From NCBI RefSeq assembly GCF_008254045.1, contig NZ_CP042425.1, positions 620,001-684,000 on the forward strand: a DNA stretch of 64,000 nucleotides, read 5' to 3'. The DNA comes from Limnoglobus roseus. GTDB lineage: Bacteria > Planctomycetota > Planctomycetia > Gemmatales > Gemmataceae. This document shows, one piece after another, positions 7,973 through 15,366 of this stretch. The position numbers and the translations under genes are program-made. Within the stretch, counting starts at the first letter, position 1; every line of letters starts with the position of its first letter. Below the pieces are notes generated by a model. That model saw only the letters and a list, made by a program, of their open reading frames with translations, searched no databases and was not told where the DNA came from.

Positions 7973-9844
7973 ATGGCCGGCCCGGAGTTTCGGTGGGTCC
8001 GTCATCGCGTGACCGTGCCGTCGGACAGCCCCCTGTCGATGGTGGCCAGCGCCCTTCACGAAGCCCCCGCGACCGAAAACGGCTTGCTCGCCGCCGGGGC
8101 CGGGGCCAAGACACTCGTCATCGACCTCCCCGTCCTGGACGACTACCCGACCCCCGCGGCGAAGGCCGAGATTCTGCTGCGGAAGGCGGCCCAGATCGAG
8201 CACGCCTTGATGGTTCAGTACCTCTACGCGAGCTATTCGCTGCGAAAATCGGACGACCCCGCACTGACGACGCCGGAGCAAAAGGCGGCGGTCGGCAGTT
8301 GGAAGAACACGATCACCGAGATCGCCAAGGAGGAGATGGCCCACCTGCTGACCGTGCAGAACCTCCGGTTGGCGTTGAGCCTGCCGACCGTCGTCGAGCG
8401 GGACGACTTCCCCATCATCGAGCGGATTTATCCGTTTGATATGCACCTGGAACCGCTCGGCCGAACATCCCTGGCCAAGTACGTGGTCGCCGAGTCGCCG
8501 GTCAACGCCCCGAACATCACCGACATCGTGCAACTTGCCGGCGGCGGGGTCAACCACGTCGGCGTCTTGTACGCACTGCTCGGCGTCGTCTTCGCCCGTA
8601 GCGTGGACGAAGTCGAAGCGGACGCCGAGGCCGCGGACCCGTGGTACGAAATGGTCCGCCAGGTCGCGTACCTGGCGTACTCCCAGCACCCGCCCTCGCG
8701 GTCGTGGCACCTGCCGGACGATGCCTTCCACCCCGCGTCCGTGGCCGTGCAGGGCACCCAGGCCGACTGGGTCGATAACGCAGGCGGGACCGAGGGCATG
8801 CGGGTGTTCACGGTCGGCTCGCGGGCGGAAGGTAAGAACGCCCTGCGGGACATCGGCCTCCAGGGGGAGGGGATGCAGAACGCCGCCTCGGCCGACTCCC
8901 ATTTCGATCGGTTCCGCGACGTTTTCCGCGGGCCGACCGGCAACCCGATTCCCTTCCCGAAGCCCGGTGCGTGGTCCCCAGCCTACCCGGTCCCGCAGGA
9001 CCCCGTTATCTCGAACGACGCCAACGACCCCCACGCCATCAGCAATCCACTTGCCCAGGATTGGGCGAAACTGGCCGACCACCAGTACGCCTTGCTCCTG
9101 GGTTCGCTCCAACAGTACTTCTTAACCACCCCCACCGCCGACCGCGAGACGTTGCTGAGCGCCGCCGTCGGTGCCATGCGAGCCCTCAAGCGGGCATCGC
9201 TCCAGTTGGTTCAGTTGCCGCGAACTGTGGCCGGAGCCGACCGGGCGGCCCTGCCGTTCACCGTCCCGAAAGATTTGCCCGCAATCGGGGCCACGAACCT
9301 GCTGCCGTTTTGCATCGCCACCCTCAATAGTGCGATCGCGCTGCTGGACAAGATGGTGACGGCCGATCCAACCAACACGGTCCTCACCGGGATGCGGACG
9401 GCGGACACAAATCTGCTCGCAAAGTTGCAGCAGATGAACGGCGGTTCGCCGTCTCCCCCTCCCCCGCCCCCCGTGTCTCCGCCCCCACCGCCCGTGTCTC
9501 CACCGCCACCGCCGGTCGGCGGGTCGTCGCGAGTGCTAAAGGTACGGCAACTCCTGGACACCGCCGTCGGCGACGGGAACCCATCCCACAGCGGGAAGAA
9601 GAAGTTCTGGAACCTGCCGGTGGCGACTTTCCTGACGACGAAGGTGTACGGGCTGAACGTCGTGGAAACGACCGGCGACAACCGCGGGTCGCGGTCGAAC
9701 ATGATCAAGGCGCTGAAGGGCGAGGCCCCGTTCGACGGTTCGGAGTTCGAACGAATGCCGCAGGACCGCCCGCCGGTCGCCCCGGAAGACATCGCGTTCA
9801 TCGAGAAGTGGATCGACGACGGTTGCCCGGACGACTCCGTCTGA
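7973..9844 (+). CDS. Ferritin-like (VioB-type) protein with poly-Pro linker and haem-less cytochrome-like tail
   Basis: A 623-residue cytoplasmic protein. Residues about 55-290 form a VioB/iminophenyl-pyruvate dimer synthase-type ferritin-like domain. Helix motifs ILLRKAAQIEHALMVQYLYA and ITEIAKEEMAHLLTVQNL supply the E-x-x-H ligand pairs expected for a diiron or related centre. A middle helical part follows, then three SPPPPP(P)V units (about 494-515). The 100-residue tail ends APEDIAFIEKWIDDGCP, resembling the end of planctomycete cytochrome-like modules but without CxxCH. The start at 7973 is set by GAGGAG 9 bases upstream. Ferritin-like VioB domains are known in violacein-type amino acid oxidation; here the neighbouring LodA-like genes suggest a link to oxidase maturation or to processing of its product, which is inference. 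Confidence 0.75.
   Translation: MAGPEFRWVRHRVTVPSDSPLSMVASALHEAPATENGLLAAGAGAKTLVIDLPVLDDYPTPAAKAEILLRKAAQIEHALMVQYLYASYSLRKSDDPALTTPEQKAAVGSWKNTITEIAKEEMAHLLTVQNLRLALSLPTVVERDDFPIIERIYPFDMHLEPLGRTSLAKYVVAESPVNAPNITDIVQLAGGGVNHVGVLYALLGVVFARSVDEVEADAEAADPWYEMVRQVAYLAYSQHPPSRSWHLPDDAFHPASVAVQGTQADWVDNAGGTEGMRVFTVGSRAEGKNALRDIGLQGEGMQNAASADSHFDRFRDVFRGPTGNPIPFPKPGAWSPAYPVPQDPVISNDANDPHAISNPLAQDWAKLADHQYALLLGSLQQYFLTTPTADRETLLSAAVGAMRALKRASLQLVQLPRTVAGADRAALPFTVPKDLPAIGATNLLPFCIATLNSAIALLDKMVTADPTNTVLTGMRTADTNLLAKLQQMNGGSPSPPPPPPVSPPPPPVSPPPPPVGGSSRVLKVRQLLDTAVGDGNPSHSGKKKFWNLPVATFLTTKVYGLNVVETTGDNRGSRSNMIKALKGEAPFDGSEFERMPQDRPPVAPEDIAFIEKWIDDGCPDDSV
9452..9517 (+). repeat. Poly-proline coding repeat (three units)
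   Basis: Three tandem units encode Ser-(Pro)5-6-Val and join the ferritin-like domain to the C-terminal tail. At DNA level the unit TCTCC-cc-GCCCGTG recurs with small variation, so the tract could gain or lose units by slippage. Long Pro runs normally need elongation factor P. Confidence 0.8.
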
Positions 9845-9870
9845 GCCCTTTCCCCTAACCGGAGGCTCCC

Positions 9871-11586
9871 GTGCCCCTCACGGACCTGTTCGCGATCGCC
9901 ATTCTGCCGCCGTTCGCCATCGGCCGGATGGGCAATTCCCCGGACCCGATGGACAACTACAACGTGTCCCCGGACCCGAACGATCGGCCCGCCCCGGCCG
10001 ACCCGACGACGGCCAGCGCCGCCCGCACTCTGACCCCCGCCCCGACCTTGCAGGTGGACCGCGCGACCGGGAAAATCACCGGCGCGGCCCTCCCGGCGGC
10101 CGTCCGATTCCGGGACGCGGACGGGAAGATCAAGCCGGTGGCCCCGTTCCTGGAAGTCTGGTTCCAGCCCACCGAGGCCGCACCACTGGAACCGCTCACG
10201 AAGGACCACCTGGGCGAGTTGACGGCGACCGTCGAGTGGCGGGTCAACACGGCCAACCGGAAGGCGTTCCGGCGGACCGGCGACGCGAACGATCGCATCG
10301 AAGCGGTCGTGGACTGGTTCGGCGACCACGCGGTCAAGTCTATCGTGGGGACGTGCCCGAACTTCAAGGCGAACAAGAGCATCCCCTTCGGGACGGTGCA
10401 GTACATCGACCCTGACTCGGCGGGGTTCCCCGAGGTACGATTGCGGTTCACACCGCCGGCGGGAAAGGTGTACGGGCCGACGGCCGGCGACCCGAACGTC
10501 GTGGACGACGTCTACGACGCCACGCGGGGCCAGTGGCGCGGCCACGTCGACGAGTTCGGCGTGCCGGGCAAGCCGGTGCCGACCGCGCCGGGGTCGATCT
10601 TTTTCGGCCATCTCGAAGGCTCCGGCCCGAACCGGATGTGGGTGAGCAACGGCTATCTCGACGACGCATCGGACGGGATCGTCGAGGTCCGCGTGCGGTT
10701 CGGGGCGAAGGAACTGACGGCGTTCGCCCGCATCTCGGCCGGCCCGCCGACCTTCGCGCCGGACACCTTCCACCTGCGAACCGTCGCGGACGATTTGGAG
10801 CAGATCGCCCTCGGGCCGGTCTTCACCGGGCCGGTCCCGATCGGCGAAGCGGTGGACATCATTCACCGCGGCCTGGAGACGGTGCGACTGTTCAACACGG
10901 CCGCCGGGAACGACAACTTCCCGACGCGGCCCGTCTCGAACATGCCCCGCCACGACACCGGGTTCGGTCGCGCCCGGGAGACCATCTTCCCCCCCGGTCG
11001 GGCCGACGCCAAGATGGTGCGGCAGTTGCATGAAGGCGTCGTCGAGCAAGTCGCGGGCGGCGATGCGAGTAGCGTCGGCGGCATCCTGCGATCGCCCGAA
11101 AAGGCCGGCGACCTGAGCAACGCCGGCCGCCGCAAGATGCCGGGCATGATGCGCGGCAGCGACGGGTTGCACCTGGCCCTCACGCGCCGCCAGGCCGCAA
11201 CACTGCGCGGCGTTCAGCCCCCGGCCCCGCCCCCGGCCGCGGCCACGCCGGAGGCGAACATGCTGAAGATGATCGACCACTTTTTCAACCGCCGCAACCG
11301 CCACCTGGGCATCATGATCGACGCGACGCGCACGCTGGCCGAACTGTTCTCGGACAAGCCGGCGTTGCTGAATTATCTGCGCACCGCGTCCTCCAAGGGG
11401 GACGAGGCCGGCCCGCTGGCCGGCCAACGGCTGATCGTTCCCGGAAACCCCGACGGCTCGGCCCTCGTGCAGTTGATCCGGACACCGACGCACCCGATGA
11501 ACGGGCCGCTCACCACCGGCACCGTCGCCGACACCGGCAAGACGGGGCTGACCATCCTGACCGAGTGGATTCAAAGTCTGAGCTAG
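9871..11586 (+). CDS. LodA/GoxA N-terminal-like protein with haem-less cytochrome-like C-terminus
   Basis: A 571-residue protein from GTG 9871, chosen for the GGAGG 9 bases upstream. Residues about 10-300 follow the order of the N-terminal part of LodA/GoxA amino acid oxidases: LPPFAIGRMGNSPDP, then AVRFRDADGKIKPVAPFLEVW, then LGELTATVEWRVNTANRKAF, and later MWVSNGYLDDASDGIVEV. The part that should hold the quinone-forming Cys and Trp is absent; instead there is another domain (about 300-480) and a tail ending LTILTEWIQSLS with PGNPDGSALVQLIRTP, like planctomycete cytochrome modules without CxxCH. The very next gene carries the missing LodA-like C-terminal motifs. No signal peptide. I infer that the two form one oxidase; the substrate is unknown. 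Confidence 0.6.
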   Translation: MPLTDLFAIAILPPFAIGRMGNSPDPMDNYNVSPDPNDRPAPADPTTASAARTLTPAPTLQVDRATGKITGAALPAAVRFRDADGKIKPVAPFLEVWFQPTEAAPLEPLTKDHLGELTATVEWRVNTANRKAFRRTGDANDRIEAVVDWFGDHAVKSIVGTCPNFKANKSIPFGTVQYIDPDSAGFPEVRLRFTPPAGKVYGPTAGDPNVVDDVYDATRGQWRGHVDEFGVPGKPVPTAPGSIFFGHLEGSGPNRMWVSNGYLDDASDGIVEVRVRFGAKELTAFARISAGPPTFAPDTFHLRTVADDLEQIALGPVFTGPVPIGEAVDIIHRGLETVRLFNTAAGNDNFPTRPVSNMPRHDTGFGRARETIFPPGRADAKMVRQLHEGVVEQVAGGDASSVGGILRSPEKAGDLSNAGRRKMPGMMRGSDGLHLALTRRQAATLRGVQPPAPPPAAATPEANMLKMIDHFFNRRNRHLGIMIDATRTLAELFSDKPALLNYLRTASSKGDEAGPLAGQRLIVPGNPDGSALVQLIRTPTHPMNGPLTTGTVADTGKTGLTILTEWIQSLS

Positions 11587-11612
11587 TACCCTTGCCCCCC
11601 AGAGGTGTGCCG

Positions 11613-12380
11613 ATGCCATCCTTGGACCCGAAGAACCTGTCCGCCCGGCTCCGCTATCGGGCGGCCGGCAACCCGCCCACCACGACGCCGGTGTCGGCCA
11701 TCGCGAACTGCTTTCCCGGCCTGGAATTCGACTTCCGCAACCTCTGGCGGCGGATATTCGTCGGCATCATCTTGCACGAGGCCGACAACCTCGTTGTCGG
11801 GGTGGAACCCGGTGTCTCACCGACGATCGCGGCCCTGGCCGGCAAGCGGTTGGTGGCCGTCAACGGCGTTGCCATTACCGCCGCCGTGACCGGCCCACAG
11901 GTCGTCGGCGGTCCCGTCACGCAGCTCGTCCCGGCCGCCTTCCTGGAATGGACGAACGCCCTGGCCGACATCGTCACCCGGCCCGGGGCGACCGTGCCGT
12001 GCACGTTCCAGGACGACGACCCGGCCACCGGCGGGCCGGTCGGCCCGGCCACGGTCGTCGACCTGACGGTCCGGGCGATCTTAACCGAGGGGGCCATCGC
12101 CCGCGACGCCGTGCAGCCCGGCGAGCTGACTCAAAGCCTGTGCTCCCCGTGGCAGAACGACTATCGCGAGTGCGGCTGCTATTACTGGGCGGCCAGTCGC
12201 CCGGACTATGTGAACGTGGACACGACCGGGGTGGCCAGCACCGGCCACAACTGGCTCCAGAAAGATCGCGACCCGGCTGTGAAGGATTACTTCGCGAGCA
12301 ACCTCATCACGTACGAGGAACTGTTCCGCAACTGGCCGGGGCTGTTGCGGTTCGTCGTCCAGGGCAACGACAGCGAGTGA
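11613..12380 (+). CDS. LodA/GoxA C-terminal-like subunit, putative quinone-cofactor carrier
   Basis: A 255-residue protein with ATG 11613 after AGAGG. NCFPGLEFDFRNL (Cys33) matches the CFPG-type segment of LodA/GoxA, and SLCSPWQNDYRECGCYYW followed by ASRPDYV (Cys177 to Val200) matches their PWQ-D-x-x-x-C...W-x-x-x-RPD C-terminal motif. LodA uses Cys516 and Trp581 to build cysteine tryptophylquinone; candidates here are Cys33 with Trp180 or Trp192. The same segment packs Cys177, Cys187, Cys189, Asp183, Glu186, Trp180 and Trp192 into 16 residues, similar in style to the gamma subunit of quinohemoprotein amine dehydrogenase, where a radical SAM enzyme forms Cys-to-Asp/Glu thioethers. The radical SAM gene starts 30 bases downstream. 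Cofactor formation is inference. Confidence 0.6.
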   Translation: MPSLDPKNLSARLRYRAAGNPPTTTPVSAIANCFPGLEFDFRNLWRRIFVGIILHEADNLVVGVEPGVSPTIAALAGKRLVAVNGVAITAAVTGPQVVGGPVTQLVPAAFLEWTNALADIVTRPGATVPCTFQDDDPATGGPVGPATVVDLTVRAILTEGAIARDAVQPGELTQSLCSPWQNDYRECGCYYWAASRPDYVNVDTTGVASTGHNWLQKDRDPAVKDYFASNLITYEELFRNWPGLLRFVVQGNDSE

Positions 12381-12409
12381 GGCAAGCAGGGCCGCGAGCC
12401 GAGGTGCAA

Positions 12410-13783
12410 ATGCTACTGAATCTGCCACTCCTTCCATCGGCCGGGGGCTTTCCGCTCCGGGACAGTGGAACACACGCGGCCGGAAGCCCGGACGTCCGCC
12501 TCGTGGAGACCGACGCCGGGCCGCACCTGTTCGTCGTGGGCGGGTCGCGGGTCTACGGGTTGACCGAAGACCAGGCCGACGACTTCCGGGCGGCGATGGC
12601 AGCCGGCGGGGAAGCCGCCGCCCGACTGCTCGCGGATGCCGGCCTCGACGGCCCACCCGCGATCGCCGACGAACCACCGACGGAAATGCCGATGCGGTCG
12701 CTCTCGCTGGCCGTCGCCCAGAAGTGCAACCTGGCCTGCACGTACTGTTACGCCCAGGAAGGGGACTTCGGGGGCGAGGCCAAGGCGATGCCACCGGAAG
12801 TCGCGCGGGCGGCCGTCCGCCGACTGCTCGGCGAATGCCCACCCGGCTCGAAAGCCAACCTCGCCTTCCTCGGCGGCGAGCCGCTCCTTGCCCGGGTGGT
12901 TCTGCGAGAGGCGACGGAGTTCGCCGCCGAACTGGCCCGCGACCGCGGCGTGCGGTTGGGGTTCTCGATCACGTCCAACGGCACGCTCGTGCGGCCGGAC
13001 GACGGCGACTTTTTCGAACGGTACGGGTTCGCCGTGACGATCAGCCTGGACGGCCTGGGGGACGTTCACGACCGACAGCGGCCGTACAAGGGCGGCGCGG
13101 GGAGCTTCGCCCGCGTCGTCGAGAACGTCCGCCCCCTCTTGGCCCAGCAGCGGCGGATGCAGGTGTCGGCCCGCGTCACGGTGACGCCGCAGAACTTGGA
13201 CCTGCCCCAGACGCTCGACGGCCTGATCGGGATGAAATTCCATTCCGTCGGGTTCTCTCCAATGCTCGCATCCCCGACCGGCCGCGGCCAGTTGCAGGCC
13301 GGCGACCTCGACGCCGTGCTGGCCGGGATGATCGCGTGCGGCACGGCGTTCGAGCGGCGGGTCCGGGCCGGAGAACGGTACCCGTTCACGAACGTGGTGA
13401 CGGCCCTTCGCGAGATACACCGGGGCACCCACCGGCCGTACCCGTGCGGGGCCGGGGCCGGCTACTTCGGCGTGTCGGCGGACGGTCGCCTGTCGGCCTG
13501 TCATCGGTTCGTCGGGGACGCCGCGGGCGACATGGGCGATCTGGTCGACGGGGTGGACCGCGGCCGCCAGCAGAAGTGGCTGGCCGAGCGGCACGTTCAC
13601 CGCCAGGAGCCGTGCCGCTCGTGTTGGGCCCGCTACCTCTGCGGCGGCGGCTGTCATCACGAAGTTCTGGCCCGCGGCCGCCCGGCGTGCGACTACATCC
13701 GCGGGTGGCTCGACTACTGCCTCGGAGCCTACGTCCGCCTGCTGACGGCTCGCCCGGATTACTTCGCCGCGGGGAATCCGTAA
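12410..13783 (+). CDS. Radical SAM/SPASM peptide maturase (QhpD-like)
   Basis: A 457-residue enzyme. An N-terminal segment of about 95 residues (LVETDAGPHLFVVGGSRVYG) resembles a peptide-recognition start. The radical SAM cluster ligands are Cys106, Cys110 and Cys113 in KCNLACTYCYA; FLGGEPLL is the SAM-binding GGE motif. The SPASM region (about 345-430) has PCGAGAGYFGVSADGRLSAC and CRSCWARYLCGGGCHHEV, enough cysteines for two auxiliary Fe-S clusters. This layout is that of maturases making thioether or other cross-links on ribosomal peptides and quinoprotein subunits (QhpD/PeaB, anSME group). It sits 30 bases after the Cys/Trp-rich subunit gene and 9 bases before the flavoprotein gene, so its substrate is probably that subunit. 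ATG 12410 is chosen; GTG 12404 is an alternative. Confidence 0.85.
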   Translation: MLLNLPLLPSAGGFPLRDSGTHAAGSPDVRLVETDAGPHLFVVGGSRVYGLTEDQADDFRAAMAAGGEAAARLLADAGLDGPPAIADEPPTEMPMRSLSLAVAQKCNLACTYCYAQEGDFGGEAKAMPPEVARAAVRRLLGECPPGSKANLAFLGGEPLLARVVLREATEFAAELARDRGVRLGFSITSNGTLVRPDDGDFFERYGFAVTISLDGLGDVHDRQRPYKGGAGSFARVVENVRPLLAQQRRMQVSARVTVTPQNLDLPQTLDGLIGMKFHSVGFSPMLASPTGRGQLQAGDLDAVLAGMIACGTAFERRVRAGERYPFTNVVTALREIHRGTHRPYPCGAGAGYFGVSADGRLSACHRFVGDAAGDMGDLVDGVDRGRQQKWLAERHVHRQEPCRSCWARYLCGGGCHHEVLARGRPACDYIRGWLDYCLGAYVRLLTARPDYFAAGNP

Positions 13784-13792
13784 AGGACGCCG

Positions 13793-15190
13793 ATGGCCGA
13801 GCGAACCGGCGTGTGCGTCATCGGCGGCGGCCCGGCCGGGACGACCATCGCCGCCGGCCTCGCCCGCCTCGGCCACGTCGTCACGCTTCTGGAGGCGGAA
13901 CAGTTCCCGCGTCGGCACGAGGGCGAGTCGCTCCCCCCGAGCATCGTCCCGCTCCTCGACCAACTCGGCGTTCGAGCCGAGGTGGAACGAGCGGGCTTCT
14001 TCCGGCCGACGGCCGCCATCGTTCACTGGGCCGGGCAACGACGACCGCAAACCGATTGGGGCGGATCACCCGGCTTTCAGGTGGACCGGGGCCGGTTCGA
14101 CCGCATCCTCTTGTCGGCCGCGGCCCGTGCCGGGGTTCACGTCCTCGAACGGGCAACCGCCCGCCCGCCGGTTCGACGCGGGCCGCGGGACTGGACGGTC
14201 GAAGCCCTCACCCCGGCCGGTCCGCTCGCGATTGATGCCGAGTTCATCGTCGATGCGAGCGGTCGTCGCGGCATTCTCGGCGGTCGGAAGCGGCGGCTGA
14301 CCGCCCCGACGGTCGCCGTGTACGGGTACTGGTCCGGCGTCGGGCCGGCCGGCGGAGAAACTCGCGTCGAGGCCGGTGAAGACCGCTGGTACTGGGCCGC
14401 ACCCATCCCGGACGGGACGTGGAACGCGACCGTGTTCACCTCCTCTGAGCGAATCAAAGGCCGGCCGGGCGACCTCGCGGCGGCGTACCGGCAGCTCCTC
14501 GCCGATTCGGTACTCTTGTCCGAGATCGGCTGCGGGCGTTTGGAAACGACGGTGCGAGTCTGTGCGTCATCCCCGCAGGCGGACGACTCGCCGGTCGGGG
14601 TCGATTGGATCAAGGTGGGCGAAGCCGCCTTCGCCGTGGACCCCATCTCGTCGCAAGGGGTCCAGACCGCGATCGCCCAGGCGTTGGGCGGCACGTGCGT
14701 CGCCCACACGCTGCTCGCCGGGGCGGGCACCGAGGCGGCAGTGACGTACTACGCCAACCGATTGCGGGAAGACGCCGACCGCCACCTTCGGCAAGCGGGG
14801 GTGCTCTACCACGAACAATGGCGGCACCGACCCACCGCGTTTTGGGCGGCACGCAGTCGGCCGGCCGCGGATGAACCGCGGTTCCCGGATCGGCCCCTCG
14901 ACGGCGGGCAACTCCTCGTGAGGGCTCCCGCCGTCCGGTTCGTGTCGGCTCCGGTCATCCGCGGCGACTTCGTGCGGACGGAACGGGCCATCGTTCACCC
15001 GAACCTCGACCGCCCAATCGCGTTCCTGGGGGGCGTTCCGGTCGCACCACTGCTCGATCGCATGAGCCACCCGACGCCGGTCTGGCGACTCGTGACCGAC
15101 AACTCTTGTTCCGACGGAACGAACCGCTCGCTGGCGATCCTCCGCTGGCTGTGGAACCGTGGGCTGGTGGAGGACGCCCCGCCGGGCTGA
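13793..15190 (+). CDS. FAD-dependent monooxygenase/halogenase-type flavoprotein (LodB/QhpG-like)
   Basis: A 465-residue flavoprotein with dinucleotide-binding VCVIGGGPAGTTIAAGLARL at the N-terminus, EGESLPPSIVPLLDQLG after it, a central FIVDASGRRGILG and the second FAD motif IKVGEAAFAVDPISSQGV at about residues 275-292. This belongs to the tryptophan-halogenase-like group of single-component flavin monooxygenases. In LodA/GoxA systems LodB/GoxB flavoproteins are required to make cysteine tryptophylquinone, and in the qhp operon QhpG dihydroxylates the precursor Trp. Its position right after the radical SAM maturase and the putative quinone subunit supports that role here. It lacks a membrane anchor. 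A halogenase in secondary metabolism is the alternative, less likely given the neighbours. Confidence 0.8.
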   Translation: MAERTGVCVIGGGPAGTTIAAGLARLGHVVTLLEAEQFPRRHEGESLPPSIVPLLDQLGVRAEVERAGFFRPTAAIVHWAGQRRPQTDWGGSPGFQVDRGRFDRILLSAAARAGVHVLERATARPPVRRGPRDWTVEALTPAGPLAIDAEFIVDASGRRGILGGRKRRLTAPTVAVYGYWSGVGPAGGETRVEAGEDRWYWAAPIPDGTWNATVFTSSERIKGRPGDLAAAYRQLLADSVLLSEIGCGRLETTVRVCASSPQADDSPVGVDWIKVGEAAFAVDPISSQGVQTAIAQALGGTCVAHTLLAGAGTEAAVTYYANRLREDADRHLRQAGVLYHEQWRHRPTAFWAARSRPAADEPRFPDRPLDGGQLLVRAPAVRFVSAPVIRGDFVRTERAIVHPNLDRPIAFLGGVPVAPLLDRMSHPTPVWRLVTDNSCSDGTNRSLAILRWLWNRGLVEDAPPG

Positions 15191-15366
15191 CCGAGATGAC
15201 CTGTTTAGGTCATGGTACGCGGCTCGTGAGACGCAAGAATGTCGTGACGCGGTAGCGTGTCGGGTTCGGTGCGTGAGGAAGCCCCCCGTCGCCCGACCGG
15301 CCGCCCCCGTCTTGGACCGCTGTCTCGATCCCGTGTGAACGCACCCCGAACCTCGGAGCCGACGAC

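Noticed and set aside
9452..9517. Short tandem repeats considered as a CRISPR or regulatory repeat
   Set aside because: They are in frame and encode the Pro-rich linker; no spacers and no cas genes are present.
9211..11619. 802-residue minus-strand open frame
   Set aside because: Antisense to the ferritin-like and LodA-N-like genes, composition dominated by Arg, Gly, Val and Asp, no motif and no ribosome-binding site.
15196..15213. Small palindrome ATGACCT-GTTT-AGGTCAT after the flavoprotein gene
   Set aside because: A 7-bp stem is too short to call a terminator or operator in a window of this size; it occurs by chance at this level.
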